From the NCBI RefSeq assembly GCF_019733355.1, contig NZ_JAIHLQ010000003.1:216947-280946 (forward strand): a stretch of DNA of 64,000 bases, written 5' to 3'. Below the pieces are notes generated by a model. It ran no database searches. It was not told the origin of the DNA and was given only the letters and a program-made list of their open reading frames with translations. Made by a program: the position numbers and the translations under genes. Below are positions 62,801 through 64,000 of the stretch, piece after piece (position 1 is the first letter of the stretch; each line of letters starts with the position of its first letter). Origin of the DNA: Pseudomonas baetica. GTDB lineage: Bacteria; Pseudomonadota; Gammaproteobacteria; Pseudomonadales; Pseudomonadaceae.

Positions 62801-63913
62801 GAAACGGAAGCGACACTGCGTAGCGAATACAGGGCTGATTATTCCGATCTGCGCGAAGAGGCCGTGATCGACCTGCTCGACCTCGATCTGGCACATGAAC
62901 GCTCGACCCAGGCAGCGCAGGTCAGTTTGTACGAGCAGGCATTTTTATCGTCATCGAACGCGCACGCGGTGGCCAGCAATGACAAGCGTGCTTTCTTTGC
63001 CAAGGTCAATCCCCCTCAACCCTCCGATGACGTCTTGTCACTCAGCGATGATGAACTGGCGCAACACATCGTGGTGGTCCAGGAAAATACGGAGCAGCTT
63101 GAGACCAGTCTGGTCTGTGATCAAGAAGCAGCCGAGAAAGCATTGCAGGGGCGTGCTCAAAGCAAGAAGAATGTCGATGTGCTGAACAAACATAAGAAAA
63201 TGCTCAGTTCTGCGGTTCCTCATGAGGCTGCCGCTCCCGAGTTTATTGAGCTTGAAGGTGACGGTGATGCACAACTGAACGAGGTGCTCGACCGCCACAA
63301 GCAGCTCAGTGGCGGCTTGGACGAAGCCCGGAAATTGGCTCAGGCGCACTTCGTAGGGTTTACTGATGTGGTGAAATCAAAGGCCGTGCAGGAAGTCGAT
63401 CCGGCCCTCGCGCACGAGCTGTCGAGCAACTCATTTGAAACCACCTGCAGTGATTTTGAGCGACTGATGATGCTGATCGTTGAGCGTACGGATGCCTCTC
63501 AGTCTGAGCTCGACGGCATGCTGCCCGACTTTGAGAATTGCGTGGGCGAAGTGCATCAGTTGGTAGAAGAGGGCATGAGTGTCCTGAAGAAAGCTTGCGA
63601 GGTCATGGTGCCAAAAGGCGCCCCCTATGTCGGTGGCAAAGTCATCATGAAGATGCGTCATCCGATTACAGGTGTTTCGACGGAAACCGGAAAGGCTTCT
63701 ATTCGGCATTACTTGAACGCGTTGATAGAGACTAAGGTCATTCCTGAACACGGCGCGGACCTGGTCGCAGCCGGCATGATTAACCTTTCCCCACAACGCG
63801 CGTTCGGTTTGCAATTATTGCAAATGGAGCAGAATGCTGATCACCAGTACCAGGATGCCGGGAGGCTGTGCGTATTTCGGCCTATCGTGACCGCCCGTTT
63901 CGGTACATCGTGA
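59894..63913 (+). pseudogene. jetC: MukB/JetC-like SMC ATPase, 3' end lost to an insertion
   Basis: Starts at ATG 59894 after GAGGA. An N-terminal ABC-ATPase head with P-loop NLENTGGKTSLL (residues 40-51) is followed by long coiled coils (about 330-560 and 840-1000) separated by a globular hinge-like region. The C-terminal head begins (for example IMKMRHPITGVSTETGKASIRHYLN, MINLSPQRAFGLQLLQMEQN) but no ABC signature or Walker B/D-loop appears. After residue about 1326 (QDAGRL) the frame runs into IS-like repeats and stops at 63911-63913 in a TGA made by a repeat unit. Without Walker B and signature the head cannot form an active ATPase pair, so the gene is probably inactive. Confidence 0.75.
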
Positions 63914-64000
63914 CCGACCATTTCGCTAACGCGTGACCGCTCATTTCGCTAACAACGTGACCGATTTTCCGCCTGTTCCGAAACAGCCGGTCACGCTCTT
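63867..64000 (+). mobile_element. End of an IS21-like insertion sequence (partial)
   Basis: CGTGACCG recurs at 63886, 63909, 63932 and 63956 (spacing 23, 23, 24), each in a longer repeat of the form ATTTCGCTAAC-n-GTGACCG, followed by an inverted copy CGGTCACG at 63988-63995. Multiple tandem terminal repeats are the hallmark of IS21-family ends, and these match IS21-type ends of pseudomonads as I recall them. The boundary with the SMC gene is near 63865-63871, where a TG dinucleotide occurs. Transposase genes and the other end lie outside the window. Confidence 0.65.

Noticed and set aside
1..64000. CRISPR arrays, tRNA or rRNA genes
   Set aside because: No regularly spaced repeats with unique spacers and no tRNA-like cloverleaf or rRNA sequence was noticed on either strand; the only tandem repeats are the IS ends at 63.9 kb.

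Overview
The window is a high-GC gammaproteobacterial chromosome segment that reads as Pseudomonas, most likely the P. fluorescens group. The basis is a close MexEF-OprN efflux operon, a P. syringae-type (Hrp1) type III secretion cluster, an ArgP-type LysR regulator, and a REP-like inverted repeat of the kind I associate with fluorescent pseudomonads. No rRNA, tRNA or CRISPR array was seen.

Layout. 1-4.9 kb: the tail of an upstream gene, a stand-alone receiver protein, a REP-like repeat, and on the minus strand a hybrid histidine kinase translationally coupled to a double-domain KaiC-like ATPase, then a TPR/HEAT-repeat membrane-anchored protein. 5.1-8.4 kb: a plus-strand FUSC / DUF1656 / HlyD-family efflux operon. 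8.4-14.3 kb: the minus-strand mexE-mexF-oprN operon, with a terminator shared with the facing efflux operon. 14.6-16.3 kb: a secreted M20 peptidase. 16.5-22.4 kb: a candidate flavin-based extracytoplasmic redox unit (secreted DUF2271 protein with an ApbE-type flavinylation motif, a PepSY-flavodoxin-reductase fusion, and ApbE), divergent from a QseBC-like two-component system.

22.8-49.0 kb is a complete Hrp1-type III secretion island. It holds a single HrpS-like sigma-54 activator, a HrpA-like pilin, a harpin broken by a 7-G run, hrpB-hrcJ-hrpD-hrpE, hrpF-hrpG-hrcC-hrpT-hrpV, a chaperone, an aspartyl/asparaginyl hydroxylase beside a 1655-residue AvrE-family effector, the hrpJ-hrcV-hrpQ-hrcN-hrpO-hrpP-hrcQ-hrcR-hrcS-hrcT-hrcU operon, and hrpL followed by an overlapping GNAT acetyltransferase gene. 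Five hrp boxes (GGAACC/T-N15/16-CCACTCA) can be read by eye. They give a simple wiring: HrpS-like activator with sigma-54, then hrpL, then five HrpL transcripts for pilus and harpin, secretin, chaperone, effector and the export apparatus.

49.1-55.9 kb is ordinary chromosome: argP-like regulator, two small envelope proteins, a SotB-type exporter, a secreted beta-propeller lactonase, and a chemoreceptor with a recognisable FliA promoter. From about 56 kb the sequence looks acquired: lower GC, a headless coding remnant, strong palindromes, and then a divergent WYL regulator facing a three-gene SMC operon (kleisin-like, MukE-like, MukB-like) resembling Wadjet/MksBEF plasmid-defence systems. The SMC gene is cut before its C-terminal ATPase half by repeats that look like the end of an IS21-family element, and the window ends inside that element.
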